From the NCBI GenBank assembly GCA_963924555.1, contig OZ004588.1, positions 6,669,205 through 6,733,204 on the forward strand: 64,000 nucleotides of DNA, in the 5' to 3' direction. Made by a program: the position numbers and the translations under genes. This document shows positions 35,212 to 44,667 of this stretch, piece by piece; the stretch's first letter is position 1; every line of letters starts with the position of its first letter. This DNA is from Crambe crambe (lineage: Eukaryota; Porifera; Demospongiae; Poecilosclerida; Crambeidae). The notes under the pieces are model-generated. The model saw only the letters and a program-made list of their open reading frames with translations. It did not search any database and was not told where the DNA came from.

Positions 35212-38200
35212 CTATGGTGATCGTGAGAGGGCATCAGCATTAGCATTTCTCTTTCCTGGACGATATTCGATATGAAAGTTATAACTCTGGAGGAACAGAC
35301 TCCACCTGGTTAGTCTAGCATTGCTATCTTTGATTCGGTCTAGCCATTCGAGAGCTCGATGGTCAGTTTGGATTAAAAAATACCGGCCAGTAAGATATGT
35401 TCGGAAAGCGTGAATTCCCAATTTGATAGCCAAGCACTCCTTCTCGATAGTTGCATATTTTTCTTCTCTCGGCAACAATTTTCGGCTAAAGTAAGACACG
35501 GGATGGTCCATACCATCTTCATCCAACTGACTGAGGACAGCACCTATCCCCCTATCTGAGGCGTCAGTCTGCAGAATAAATTTCTCATCAAAATTCGGGC
35601 TTTGTAGTATGGGAACTGAACATAGAGCATTCTTTAACTTCTGGAAGGATTCGGCACACTCTGGTGTCCAGACGACTTTGTTTGGTTGGCTTTTTCGGGT
35701 GAGATCAGTTAGAGGGGTGGCTATGGTAGCATAATGCGGAATAAATTTCCTATAATACCCTGTAATACCCAGGAATGAACGAACTCCTTTCTTTGTTGTT
35801 GGAGGAGTGAAGTCACTGATAGCCTGTATCTTTGCACGTTCTGGTTGCACTTTCCCACCTCCAATCACATGTCCCAGGTAGACACACTCGGCCATCCCTA
35901 GTTGACATTTCGTTGGTTTTGCTTTTAGTCCAGCCTGTACCAGACGGTCCAAAACAATCTCCAAGTGATTCAAGTGTTCTTTCCATGTTTTACTATAGAT
36001 AATAACATCATCAATGTAAGCATTAGCAAAATCACCAAGTCCGTTTAAAAGCCGGTCCACCATTCTCTGGAAGGTGGCGGGAGCACCTTGGAGACCAAAC
36101 GGCATCCGTGTGAATTGGAAGAGTCCGAAGGGAGTGGAAAATGCAGTTTTCTCCCGATCTTTCTCGGCTACAGGTACCTGCCAATAACCCTTAGTAAGAT
36201 CTAGTGTACTAATAAACTTAGCTCCGCCCATCTGATCGATCATGTCATCTACACGAGGCATTGGATAGGCGTCCATTGTAGAAACACTGTTTAAACGGCG
36301 ATAATCGACACACAGTCGGATGGTGTTGTCCTTCTTTTTCACAGGAACTATTGGTGATGCCCAGCTGCTTGTGGATGGTTCAATTATACCGCACTCCAGC
36401 ATTTCATTGAGCTCCTTTCTCACCATTTCCTGATAAGCCTGTGGGAGCCTGTAAGGAGGTAAACGTACTGGTTTAGCATCACCTGTTTCAATTTTGTGCT
36501 CAGCCAAGTCTGTATATCCTGGCTGCACTCCAAACCCCAGTTTGAATTTCACCAGTAGCTCACTCAGTTCCTCTTTCTGAGACTCTTGCAGCTGCTCTCC
36601 TAGTTTTGGCCTGCCTTCCTCCTTGTCATCATTCCATGATGGGATGTCATCTGCCATCTCCTCTGAATTTCCATGGTGAATCTCTTTGGTGAGGTAATTT
36701 GGACTTGACGGGGTATGCCATCGTCGCAGCATATTAACGTGAAGAATTCTTGTCTTCTTTCTGCGGTCATGCATCTGCACCTGATAATTCACCTTCCCAA
36801 CTGGCTTTATTATTTCATATGGGCCTTGCCACTGAGCTAACAACTTGGAAGAAGATGTGGGTAATAAAACTAGTACCTGGTCACCTTGTTGGAATGTCCG
36901 TTGACGAGAGTTCTTATCGTACCAGGTCTTTTGATTGTGGTTGGCTACTCTCAGGTTATCCTGGACATGATCCATCATTGACTGTAGTTTCTCCCTCATC
37001 ATCGTAATGTAGGAGAGGACATTCTCATCACTCTTTTCTGGTGTCTCCCAGGTCTCCTTAAGAACATCGAGGGGGCCTCTGACCTCTCTCCCGTACAGCA
37101 ATTCGAAGGGAGAGAATCCTGTAGACTCCTGTGGCACTTCCCTGTAGGCAAATAAAATATATGGTAAGAGTTTATCCCAATCCTTGCCCTCTTCCTTAGC
37201 AGTCTTCCGGAGCATCTCCTTCAGGGTTTTGTTGAATCGTTCGACGAGGCCATCACACTGCGGATGATAAGGACTGGTTCTCAGTGCCTTGATGTGGAGG
37301 AGACGGTACATCTCTGCAAGCAACTTGGAAGTAAAATTACTTCCTTGATCTGTAAGTATTTCACGGGGTATTCCCACTCTGGAGAATAATTTGACCAGTT
37401 CCTCGGCCACGTTTTCGGCATCAATCGACTTCAGGGCAACTGCTTCGGGGTATCTTGTGGCATAGTCACAGATGACTAGCACATATCGATTGCCAGCTCG
37501 GCTCCTTGGGAGAGGTCCCACAATGTCCATAGCAATTCGTGCGAACGGCTCATCCACTATCGGTAGTGGAATCATGGGGGCTTGTGGCGGTTGTTGACGT
37601 CTGAATTTCTGGCAAGTCTCACAGCTTCGGCAGTAGTCAGCTATGTCTCGGTGTAAAGTTGGCCAATAAAATCTACGAGTGATCCGTTCTGTAGTTTTCT
37701 TCTTGCCTAAATGTCCTGCCAGTGGTATTGCATGAGCCAGCTCCAACACTTTCTGTCGGCATTCCTTTGGAAGAATAATCTGATCCACTTCTTCTTTCTC
37801 TTGTCCCCTGGGCTGCCATTTTCGATACATCAGTCCATCTTCCCAATAAAAGGAATTGACCTGGGGGGTGGTGGTCTCGTTAGCCATCTCTCGTACAACA
37901 GCTAGGGTTGGATCCTCCTTCTGCATTCGTTGAAGGTCATCTTTGGTCACCTTATCGGGATTGTTGAGGGAGGCTTGTCGCCTTGGCTGGTCTTTGGCCC
38001 TCACCAGTCCATGCTTGTGTCTTTCCTGTCTTTTCTCTCTCCTGGTCTTCTTCTCTCTGGATCGACCTGGATGGAATAAATCATCAGATAAATTACTGCC
38101 CAGCATCTCCACTCCTGACCCAACACTTGGTTGATCTGGACAGTCTGTTATCTCTTCTCTCCTCTGTTCTATAAGGGGATTAGCTTGCACTCCAGACTCC

Positions 38201-39651
38201 TCTTCCTTGGATCTCTGAGTGGCCTCTTCATCCTCCTTCCTCCTGGCTTGTGCTCTGGTTATCACCATGGCTTCTTCAATTTTCCCAATGTTACTATTTT
38301 TAGCAGCTGTACCCAGCAACTGGATCAACTCTGGAACATCAGTCCCCAACAAAGCTGATACATGTAGGTGATCTGAAACTGCGGCTATAGTCTCAATCCT
38401 CGTTCCACTTAGCTCCATCTCCACCTTAGCTAACGGGTAGAGGTCCATATCTCCATGAGCGCATCTGATTGTGACAGCTTCTCCCTCCAGTAGCTTCTCC
38501 TCTGCAACTAGATCCTGCCTCACCATTGTCCTAGAGCATCCAGTGTCCAGTACAATGTCAGGTACTGCTGTCCCCTCAATCACTCCGCTCTGTGTAGACC
38601 AGTCTTCAGCACTGTTACTGCAAAAAAGAGCATTACTAGGGCAATTTGTGGCAATATGACCAGTCTTGCCACAGTTGTAACACTTGACAACCCTGTCTCC
38701 CTTCTCCTTCTTTGTAATAACTGGTATAACTGGTTCCTTTAGACGGTTCTCCTTTGGTTGGCTCTCCCCATCTCTCCTGATGCTGCAATTGCGAGCCAGA
38801 TGGCCTTCTCGTCCACAGGCGTGACACCTCCTTGTCTCACTCCTGGTAGCGTCCTTCTCGTGATCCCTCCTCTGAACTCCCTCCTTGGAGTTGCCTGAGC
38901 CTACTCCCAGTGTTGACTTCCTGGCCTGTTCGTACTGATCTGCCAGCTCTCCAGCTTCCGATGTTGTCTCTGGTTTCCTTTCTCGGATCCACACTCGAAG
39001 ATCCGGGGTCAGTGAGTTGAGAAACTGCTCCATGACGATGACATCTCCAATCTGCTCCACTGTAGAGTACCTTTGCATCCATTTTTGCCGTAGGTCTTGT
39101 AGCCTCACCACCAGTTCTCGGTGTGACTCGTCACTCTTCTTTCTGGTGCTTCTAAAACGCTGACGATATGTCTCCTCATTTATGTCGTACCGTTTGAGTA
39201 TAGCCTTCTTCAATTGTTCGTAGTCATTGGCTTCGGCGGAGGGTAGGGCAGCATAAGCTTTCTGTGCTCGACCTGACAGTTGAGGAGCAAGTTGGCATGC
39301 CCATTTTCTCCTTTCCACGCTATACGCTTCCATCAGCCTTTCAAAAGTGGTTAAATAGGCTTCAATGTCATCCTGATCAGTCAGCTTAGCGACTTTCACT
39401 TTTTCGGTCACTGTAACGGTCGTCGGTGCGGCAGCAGGAGGTGCACGCCCGACGGAGGCTTCCAGTAGGTTCATCAATCGTTGCATCTGTTCTTCCCGTC
39501 GTTCTCGATCGGCCATGAGTACCTTAACCATATCTCCTGCTGAACTAGCTGTATCCACTGATTCCGATTCCGTCATATTGATATTCTCGGGACTTGGCTT
39601 CCTGTACGTTCGTCCAGATCTTGTAGTCATGTACGTGTGTCCTATCTTCAA
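35212..39651 (-). CDS. Gag-Pol polyprotein, Gmr1-type (Gag-PR-INT-RT-RNase H)
   Basis: A single frame of 1,479 aa without stops. Gag (about 1-270) has a helical, SCAN-like capsid region around 80-250 (LTTFERLMEAY, YEQLKKAILKRY and similar). Two CCHC zinc knuckles are at 276-289 and 324-337. Protease: DTG at 369-371 (VLDTGCSRT). Integrase: HHCC finger about 635-680 and catalytic D709, D768 and E804 with 35 residues between the last two, followed by a GPY/F-type module (WQGPYEII). Reverse transcriptase from about 1065, YIDD at 1212-1215. RNase H from about 1355 (QTDASDRG) to the end (NANADALSR). All visible catalytic residues are present, so it could be active. Gag and Pol are fused in one frame with no shift site evident. 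It may start at MKIG or at a later Met in MTTRSG. Confidence 0.93.
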   Translation of the reverse strand: MKIGHTYMTTRSGRTYRKPSPENINMTESESVDTASSAGDMVKVLMADRERREEQMQRLMNLLEASVGRAPPAAAPTTVTVTEKVKVAKLTDQDDIEAYLTTFERLMEAYSVERRKWACQLAPQLSGRAQKAYAALPSAEANDYEQLKKAILKRYDINEETYRQRFRSTRKKSDESHRELVVRLQDLRQKWMQRYSTVEQIGDVIVMEQFLNSLTPDLRVWIRERKPETTSEAGELADQYEQARKSTLGVGSGNSKEGVQRRDHEKDATRSETRRCHACGREGHLARNCSIRRDGESQPKENRLKEPVIPVITKKEKGDRVVKCYNCGKTGHIATNCPSNALFCSNSAEDWSTQSGVIEGTAVPDIVLDTGCSRTMVRQDLVAEEKLLEGEAVTIRCAHGDMDLYPLAKVEMELSGTRIETIAAVSDHLHVSALLGTDVPELIQLLGTAAKNSNIGKIEEAMVITRAQARRKEDEEATQRSKEEESGVQANPLIEQRREEITDCPDQPSVGSGVEMLGSNLSDDLFHPGRSREKKTRREKRQERHKHGLVRAKDQPRRQASLNNPDKVTKDDLQRMQKEDPTLAVVREMANETTTPQVNSFYWEDGLMYRKWQPRGQEKEEVDQIILPKECRQKVLELAHAIPLAGHLGKKKTTERITRRFYWPTLHRDIADYCRSCETCQKFRRQQPPQAPMIPLPIVDEPFARIAMDIVGPLPRSRAGNRYVLVICDYATRYPEAVALKSIDAENVAEELVKLFSRVGIPREILTDQGSNFTSKLLAEMYRLLHIKALRTSPYHPQCDGLVERFNKTLKEMLRKTAKEEGKDWDKLLPYILFAYREVPQESTGFSPFELLYGREVRGPLDVLKETWETPEKSDENVLSYITMMREKLQSMMDHVQDNLRVANHNQKTWYDKNSRQRTFQQGDQVLVLLPTSSSKLLAQWQGPYEIIKPVGKVNYQVQMHDRRKKTRILHVNMLRRWHTPSSPNYLTKEIHHGNSEEMADDIPSWNDDKEEGRPKLGEQLQESQKEELSELLVKFKLGFGVQPGYTDLAEHKIETGDAKPVRLPPYRLPQAYQEMVRKELNEMLECGIIEPSTSSWASPIVPVKKKDNTIRLCVDYRRLNSVSTMDAYPMPRVDDMIDQMGGAKFISTLDLTKGYWQVPVAEKDREKTAFSTPFGLFQFTRMPFGLQGAPATFQRMVDRLLNGLGDFANAYIDDVIIYSKTWKEHLNHLEIVLDRLVQAGLKAKPTKCQLGMAECVYLGHVIGGGKVQPERAKIQAISDFTPPTTKKGVRSFLGITGYYRKFIPHYATIATPLTDLTRKSQPNKVVWTPECAESFQKLKNALCSVPILQSPNFDEKFILQTDASDRGIGAVLSQLDEDGMDHPVSYFSRKLLPREEKYATIEKECLAIKLGIHAFRTYLTGRYFLIQTDHRALEWLDRIKDSNARLTRWSLFLQSYNFHIEYRPGKRNANADALSRSP

Positions 39652-39665
39652 ACAAGAGACAGTTG

Positions 39666-39684
39666 GATCCCACCGCTGCCACCA
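39666..39684 (-). other. Primer-binding site, complementary to tRNA-Leu
   Basis: Two bases inside the 5' LTR the minus strand reads TGGTGGCAGCGGTGGGAT. Its complement ATCCCACCGCTGCCACCA fits the 3' end (including CCA) of animal tRNA-Leu of the AAG/TAG type as I recall it. The match to the host tRNA should be verified. Confidence 0.7.
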
Positions 39685-39686
39685 AA

Positions 39687-40017
39687 TGTAGAGGACCCGG
39701 AGCGGGAGTTTGCAAGTATATTAAATTTTAATTGATAGAATAACAAACGACACTGACTAGAGCACAAATTCTCAACTAACTATCCAGTTCAACTAAGCTC
39801 CTATTTATACAAAAAGTACTAAAACAAGAAAAAACACGCACAACCAAGTAAAACAGGAAAAGATATGCACAAAACCAATAACCACTATCCCATTACATAA
39901 TGCACAAATGACAAATCTAGAAACAAGAAAAAGCCTGTCTCAACAAAAAGCACACACAGCACAAAAGTAATTAATTAATGAAAATGATTGCACAAACTAA
40001 CCCATCAATCCATTACA
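39687..40017 (-). repeat. 5' LTR of the retrotransposon
   Basis: 331 bp, same ends and sequence as the LTR at 34,841-35,171, and followed by the second ACGTG at 40,018-40,022. It should contain the element's promoter. Confidence 0.92.
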
Positions 40018-40373
40018 ACGTGCCATAATTATTAATTACTTATTAGTGGCTATGAATAATTGCCCGCACTAGCTATGGCTACTTGTTATTTCAACATAAA
40101 TTTTGTTGTAACAACAAACAAACATCTTTCGTGCTACTGTATTATTTTTTCAAAAAATGTGATTTATTATTTTGAACCCCTGGGCCCTAATGATAATACT
40201 AATGCAATAATGTGTGTATATGGGCCTGGATAAATATAGTGATAGACACACTTTCAAAGTTCACAAAAACATGGTAGCTACAAACATCTAGTTAGCTACT
40301 AAATAACTAATTATGACACACTTCACACTTTATTGTTGTCCGATAAATGGTTTCGTAGTCTTCAACCTCATAG

Positions 40374-42158
40374 CTAGTCAAGCAAGAGAAACTTGAGTAG
40401 CTTTGAATAAATGGTATCAAGAGGCACTGAAGAATCAGCTGTCTCACCAGTTTCTTTATCTCTTGCAGCATCTGATTCAGAACCAACTAGAAACCTGAGG
40501 AACTCATTATCTCCTTCGATTCCAGCCTTAGGACTAAACCCCCTCATAAACTTCTTCATAAATAACTTAAAGATCGATTGAAGAATTTCTTTGCCTTCTC
40601 GATCTTCATCTGTGTCAGTTTTACTAGGACTTGGTATCAATCTACTAAATCCATTAATTAAATTGAGTAATGTCCCCGCTAAGTTCGAATCCCTTTGATC
40701 TTTAACAATATCATATCCAGAAGGTAGCCATTGGGACACTCTCTCTCCTGTAGACTCGTCCAATTTCAATGGATCTACTTGCATGTAACGTTTCATTTGA
40801 TTCGCCATCTTATCGGCTGAAGATTGCTGCATACTTCCAGTAGAATCATCCACAGGCATGTAGCGTTTCATTTGATCTGCCATCTTGTTGGTTGGTTGTG
40901 CACTTCCTGTAAATTTCATTCGATCTGCCATCTCATTTGGTTGTGTACTTCCTGTAAATTTCATTCGATCTGCCATCCTGTTGGTTGGTTGTGCACTTCC
41001 TGTAAATTTCATTCGATCTGCCATCTCATTTGGTTGTGTACTTCCTGTAAATTTCATTCGATCTGCCATCCTGTTGGTTGGTTGTGCACTTCCTGTAAAT
41101 TTCATTCGATCTGCCATCCTGTTGGTTGGTTGTGTACTTCCTGTAAATTTCATTCGATCTGCCATCTCATTTGGTTGTGTACTTCCTGTAAATTTCATTC
41201 GATCTGCCATCTCATTGGTTGGTTGTGTACTTCCTGTAAATTTCATTCGATCTGCCATCCTGTTGGTTGGTTGTGCACTTCCTGTAAATTTCATTCGATC
41301 TGCCATCCTGTTGGTTGGTTGTGTACTTCCTGTAAATTTCATTCGATCTGCCATCTCATTTGGTTGTGTACTTCCTGTAAATTTCATTCGATCTGCCATC
41401 TCATTGGTTGGTTGTGTACTTCCTGTAAATTTCATTCGATCTGCCATCTTGTTGGTTGGTTGTGTACTTCCTATAAATTTCATTCGATCTGCCATCTCAT
41501 TTGGTTGTGTACTTCCTGTAAATTTCATTCGATCTGCCATCTCATTTGGTTGTGTACTTCCTGTAAATTTCATTCGATCTGCCATCTCGTTGGTTGGTTG
41601 TGCACTTCCTGTAAATTTCATTCGATCTGCCATCCTGTTGATTGGTTGTGCACTTCCTGTAAATTTCATTCGATCTGCCATCTTGTTGGTTGGTTGTGTA
41701 CTTCCTGTAAAATCATCCAATTTCAACAAATTCATGAGATATCTTATTCCTTTGTTGGTTGATTGCTGCATATTTAGCTTATGTGACAAACTGTTTTGAG
41801 CATAGTCACTTAAGAGCTTCAAGACACTTCCAGCTAACTTGGCATCTTGTTCCTTTTCAGCTTCCTCTAACCATGGGGATCTTGGCATCATGTCACCAAA
41901 GCTTGGTATCTTCTTGAACGATTTAAGCAGGTGAAATAGACTGAAGTTATTCGGTGTACTGAAGTTGAAGGTTGCATTAAATGCTGCTTTGACCAATTGC
42001 TTCAACTTTTCACGCTCAATGGAGGCCAATTCATCCTTGAATTCTTGCTCAATTATTTTAACAAATAATTGTTTCTTATTGTCTTCTCGTACAGTGGGTG
42101 CGGAATAGCCCACAATGAAAAAAGTTCCAATAACCAGAAGAAAAGCAAGCTTATGCAT
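40374..42158 (-). CDS. Secreted precursor with 17 tandem MKFTGS...MADR repeats
   Basis: Single exon, 594 aa. Signal peptide MHKLAFLLVIGTFFIVGYSA, pro-segment KQLFVKIIEQEFKDELASI, and the block GSVLKLLSDYAQN as in paralogs. Then 17 units of 15-16 residues of the type MKFTGSTQPTNEMADR (variants A/T, E/R/K, with or without one Thr), then two MKRYM(P/Q)VD units like those in the 32.7-kb gene. The C-terminal part has AGIEGDNEFLRFLVGS (family AGV.RGN.FLELL motif) and ends VPLDTIYSKLLKFLLLD. Repeat copies are near identical in DNA, so array length is probably polymorphic. Each unit has a single MADR/MADQ site but no dibasic site, so it may be a structural repeat. Promoter-like CTGCATTTAAA (inverse) at 42,265-42,275. 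Confidence 0.8.
   Translation of the reverse strand: MHKLAFLLVIGTFFIVGYSAPTVREDNKKQLFVKIIEQEFKDELASIEREKLKQLVKAAFNATFNFSTPNNFSLFHLLKSFKKIPSFGDMMPRSPWLEEAEKEQDAKLAGSVLKLLSDYAQNSLSHKLNMQQSTNKGIRYLMNLLKLDDFTGSTQPTNKMADRMKFTGSAQPINRMADRMKFTGSAQPTNEMADRMKFTGSTQPNEMADRMKFTGSTQPNEMADRMKFIGSTQPTNKMADRMKFTGSTQPTNEMADRMKFTGSTQPNEMADRMKFTGSTQPTNRMADRMKFTGSAQPTNRMADRMKFTGSTQPTNEMADRMKFTGSTQPNEMADRMKFTGSTQPTNRMADRMKFTGSAQPTNRMADRMKFTGSTQPNEMADRMKFTGSAQPTNRMADRMKFTGSTQPNEMADRMKFTGSAQPTNKMADQMKRYMPVDDSTGSMQQSSADKMANQMKRYMQVDPLKLDESTGERVSQWLPSGYDIVKDQRDSNLAGTLLNLINGFSRLIPSPSKTDTDEDREGKEILQSIFKLFMKKFMRGFSPKAGIEGDNEFLRFLVGSESDAARDKETGETADSSVPLDTIYSKLLKFLLLD
40875..41735 (-). repeat. In-frame 45/48-bp tandem repeat inside the 594-aa gene
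   Basis: Units contain 'cctgtaaatttcattcgatc' followed by 'tgccatc' on the plus strand. The length alternates between 45 and 48 bp, always a multiple of three. This keeps one antisense frame open as well, which is a by-product. Confidence 0.95.
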
Positions 42159-43024
42159 AGCTATCTCTTAATTGGAAAAGAATTTAGCAGCACAATTGTG
42201 GCAATAAGGTGGAAATGAGTTTATAGCTAGCAAAATAGCTATGTAGCTATAATACTGATTTAGTCTGCATTTAAATAGTCAGAGTCAAAGTGAAAATATA
42301 TATTCAATGTTTCTTAACAGTGCAGACAATGTTTATATTGAAGAAAAGAAGTTAGCATAAGAAAGAAATTGTTTTGGTAAGTATTTATTGTGTCATTTAT
42401 CCCCTAGAAAAAATAGTCCTTTTCAAGGGGATGTAGGATTTAGATAACTGTGGCCATTATTAGGCCCTGCCATTATTATATTATTCCCAATTTCTTTCCT
42501 TTTATTCTATTCTTTTATTCTCAAAAAGTTGGTATTATTCCCCCCAAACCTCTAATCATTCCGGCAAGAAAGGCTATTATTCCATCAAATTCTATAGTGT
42601 GACAGTAAAACTATGTCATATTATCACTGTAACATGTGAGGATGCCATAAAATTGCTGGAAAGAATGGGGAAAAAACACATTTTAGGGACAGGAATCTCT
42701 GCATCCATCGCAAGAGTTTACCTTTATTGATAGAAGAAAGATACTGATCAAAATTCTTTAATTCTAGATGAGAGAGACATTCTGTGGTTCAAAAGAAGCA
42801 GCACCCTTACATGGATTGGTTTGTAACATGCTAAATCAGATTCTCTTGGGCATTTCAATCTATCCAGAAGGCAAGCAACAGCTCTTGAACTGGAATATCT
42901 TCAGAAGCCATTGCAGGCCAAGCTATGCAAGCTCAGCTATTCTAGCAATACCAACAAAAATAATATCAATAGCCAAACCAATTTAGCTAATTATCCCCCC
43001 AAACTTTCCAATTATTCTAGAATT

Positions 43025-43390
43025 ATTCTATTATCGAGAGTGCGTTATTCTCTAAGTAGGGATGGCGGGTCAAAGGTCATAAGACTGTATAAACTAAAAA
43101 CTCTTCTTCTCTTCTACCTTTATTCTACAAGTTCTCAGAAGGCTACAGTGAATTATTACATCTACAAAGAAGAGAGGAGAATGTTCGAAAACCAAAAATT
43201 CATTCGCTAACATAAGAAAAAAACGAGTTCTAAAATTGACTTTTGTTCTTTTTCTTTATAATAATAAGGATAATAAATATAAGATCGACGTACCGACTTA
43301 CTGGCTATAGTCATCAAAACTCTGCTTTGGCCATCTGTTAGAGCGGCACCTAGAGGCTGATCTTTTGCTATTAGTTTTAACTAAAGCGCT
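43025..43390 (-). mobile_element. Dispersed element copy without minisatellite
   Basis: The reverse complement of this stretch matches both flanks of the minisatellite at 18.5-20.4 kb as one continuous unit ('aacgagttctaaaattgact', 'gccatctgttagagcggcac'). It has no coding content. Confidence 0.75.
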
Positions 43391-43659
43391 ATTTCACAAA
43401 TCAGTGATATCGATAGCATACTGCAACGCAGCAAGAAGTGTCAAGAAGATCATCAGATAACAATAAATAATGATTAAACTTACATTCAATTTCAAGCACT
43501 AAAAAAAGGATAGAAACAAGTGAGCGCAAAAAATTTCTTCTGAATAAAAAGTTAAGTAGGGATAGCCTAAAATCTAACTGGGCTGTATAATGTACTGCAG
43601 CCTCGTATGAAAAAATCCCTACATTTACAACAGCCCATAGCTAGCTATTTGTCATAGAG

Positions 43660-43995
43660 GCGTTAGGCTTATTTAAATAGATTGTAGGCGCTTGGCTTAA
43701 CTAAGTGCTTGTGGTAAGTATTTACAGCTTTCTATGTATGTAGCTTCCAGGTTGGAACCACAACTTACATGACCCTTGTCTCCAACAGCAACATCAAGCA
43801 CTGGAGCCTATCAGCTGCTCACTTGCTCACTGTCAAAATGCAGCACATTGCTATAGTAGTCGTTGTAGAGGCTCTAGGCTTATTTAAGTACTTTGTTACA
43901 TATAAACTCAACAGCAAAATTTTTTAAAGAGTTGTAGCACTAACTTGCTTGTTCGCTCGCTGTCAAAATTAATGTTGCACATTGCCCTAGTAACT
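43660..43995 (-). repeat. Inverted copy of the 24.5-25.0 kb element
   Basis: 'aagtgcttgtggtaagtatt', 'ctccaacagcaacatcaagc' and 'cgctcgctgtcaaaattaat' correspond to the complement of parts of 24,540-25,000, present once here. Confidence 0.7.
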
Positions 43996-44127
43996 GACAA
44001 TAACAAGAGCTAGCACATTAAATCTGTTACAAAAATCAATAGCTACAAAGTTCAATGTTCAAGACAGACAAGTTGAGTTTAAATACAGTGGGTTAACTGT
44101 TCTTTTAAGACTGTTGTCTTCAACCTC

Positions 44128-44667
44128 TTAAACCACAAAGAATGGCTGACTTGGGTATGAATATCCACGAAAGTATGCCTTCCTGTTTTCTACAGCAGCA
44201 TGTGTACCACCTTGATCAGAGAGGAGCTCCAGAAACTGGTTATGTCTTTCTATTCCAGTCTCAGGACCGTAGGATTTAGATGCTTCAGTACTTAAAAAAT
44301 TTAAAAACAGGGTTAATGTTTTCTTTAAAATTTTCTGATCTTGAGGCAAATTATGACTCTTAAACACAGTATCAAGGAATATCTTTATAAAATTTAAGAA
44401 TGGACGGAAGAATCTGTGAAATAAAAACTTGTCAGTAAACATTTGCTGCTCCTGTGATTCAGGAGAGAGTCTGTTTTGAGCATAATTGTTGAGTAGGTTC
44501 AGGAAACTTCCAACTAGTTCCTCAACATCCTTTTGTTCCATTTCTGCTTCTTCAATCCCACGACGAAGACCAAGTGACATTTTTTCACTGCCTTCTTGAG
44601 TAGTGGGCTTAGAATAACCCACAATGAATACTGACACTATCACCAGAAGAAGAGAAAACCTTTGCAT
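44128..44667 (-). CDS. Secreted precursor, IEEAEMEQ group
   Basis: Single exon, 179 aa. Signal peptide MQRFSLLLVIVSVFIVGYSK. The acidic segment GIEEAEMEQKDVEELVGSFL and LNLLNNYAQNRLSPES are shared with the 46-51 kb genes. Then comes a Phe/Leu-rich middle (FHRFFRPFLNFIKIFLDTVF) probably helical, then the family motif TGIERHNQFLELLSDQGG. The tail after ENRK reads AYFRGYSYPSQPFFVV, aromatic and Pro-containing, in the place of the Pro/Tyr-rich tails of the paralogs. Unlike most relatives it does not end in Gly-Arg. Upstream, AAAATCCCAAAG (44,817-44,828) and GCATTTAAA (44,798-44,806), inverted, give the shared promoter pair. Confidence 0.75.
   Translation of the reverse strand: MQRFSLLLVIVSVFIVGYSKPTTQEGSEKMSLGLRRGIEEAEMEQKDVEELVGSFLNLLNNYAQNRLSPESQEQQMFTDKFLFHRFFRPFLNFIKIFLDTVFKSHNLPQDQKILKKTLTLFLNFLSTEASKSYGPETGIERHNQFLELLSDQGGTHAAVENRKAYFRGYSYPSQPFFVV

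Larger units (their letters stand above)
34841..40017 (-). mobile_element. Complete Gmr1-type Ty3/gypsy LTR retrotransposon
   Basis: 5,177 bp with two 331-bp LTRs, 5-bp target duplication, primer-binding site, polypurine tract and a single intact ORF on the minus strand. The enzyme order is protease, integrase, reverse transcriptase, RNase H. This is the order of Ty1/copia, but the sequences are of Ty3/gypsy type, which defines the Gmr1-like lineage. The LTRs look identical along the parts compared, so the insertion is young. It separates two close paralogs of the secreted precursor family (32.7 and 40.4 kb). Confidence 0.92.
42159..44127. other. Intergenic with two dispersed elements
   Basis: 5' flank of the 40.4-kb gene (shared with the 32.7-kb gene), unknown AT-rich sequence at 42,420-43,020, then two minus-strand dispersed elements listed separately. 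43,490-43,620 is related to the foldback family at 16.6 kb. Confidence 0.55.

Noticed and set aside
40824-41799. Two long open frames on the plus strand over the 594-aa gene (about 300 codons each)
   Set aside because: They are a by-product of a 45/48-bp tandem repeat whose length is a multiple of three. They have no signal peptide or conserved start, and the minus frame carries the family signal peptide and motifs.
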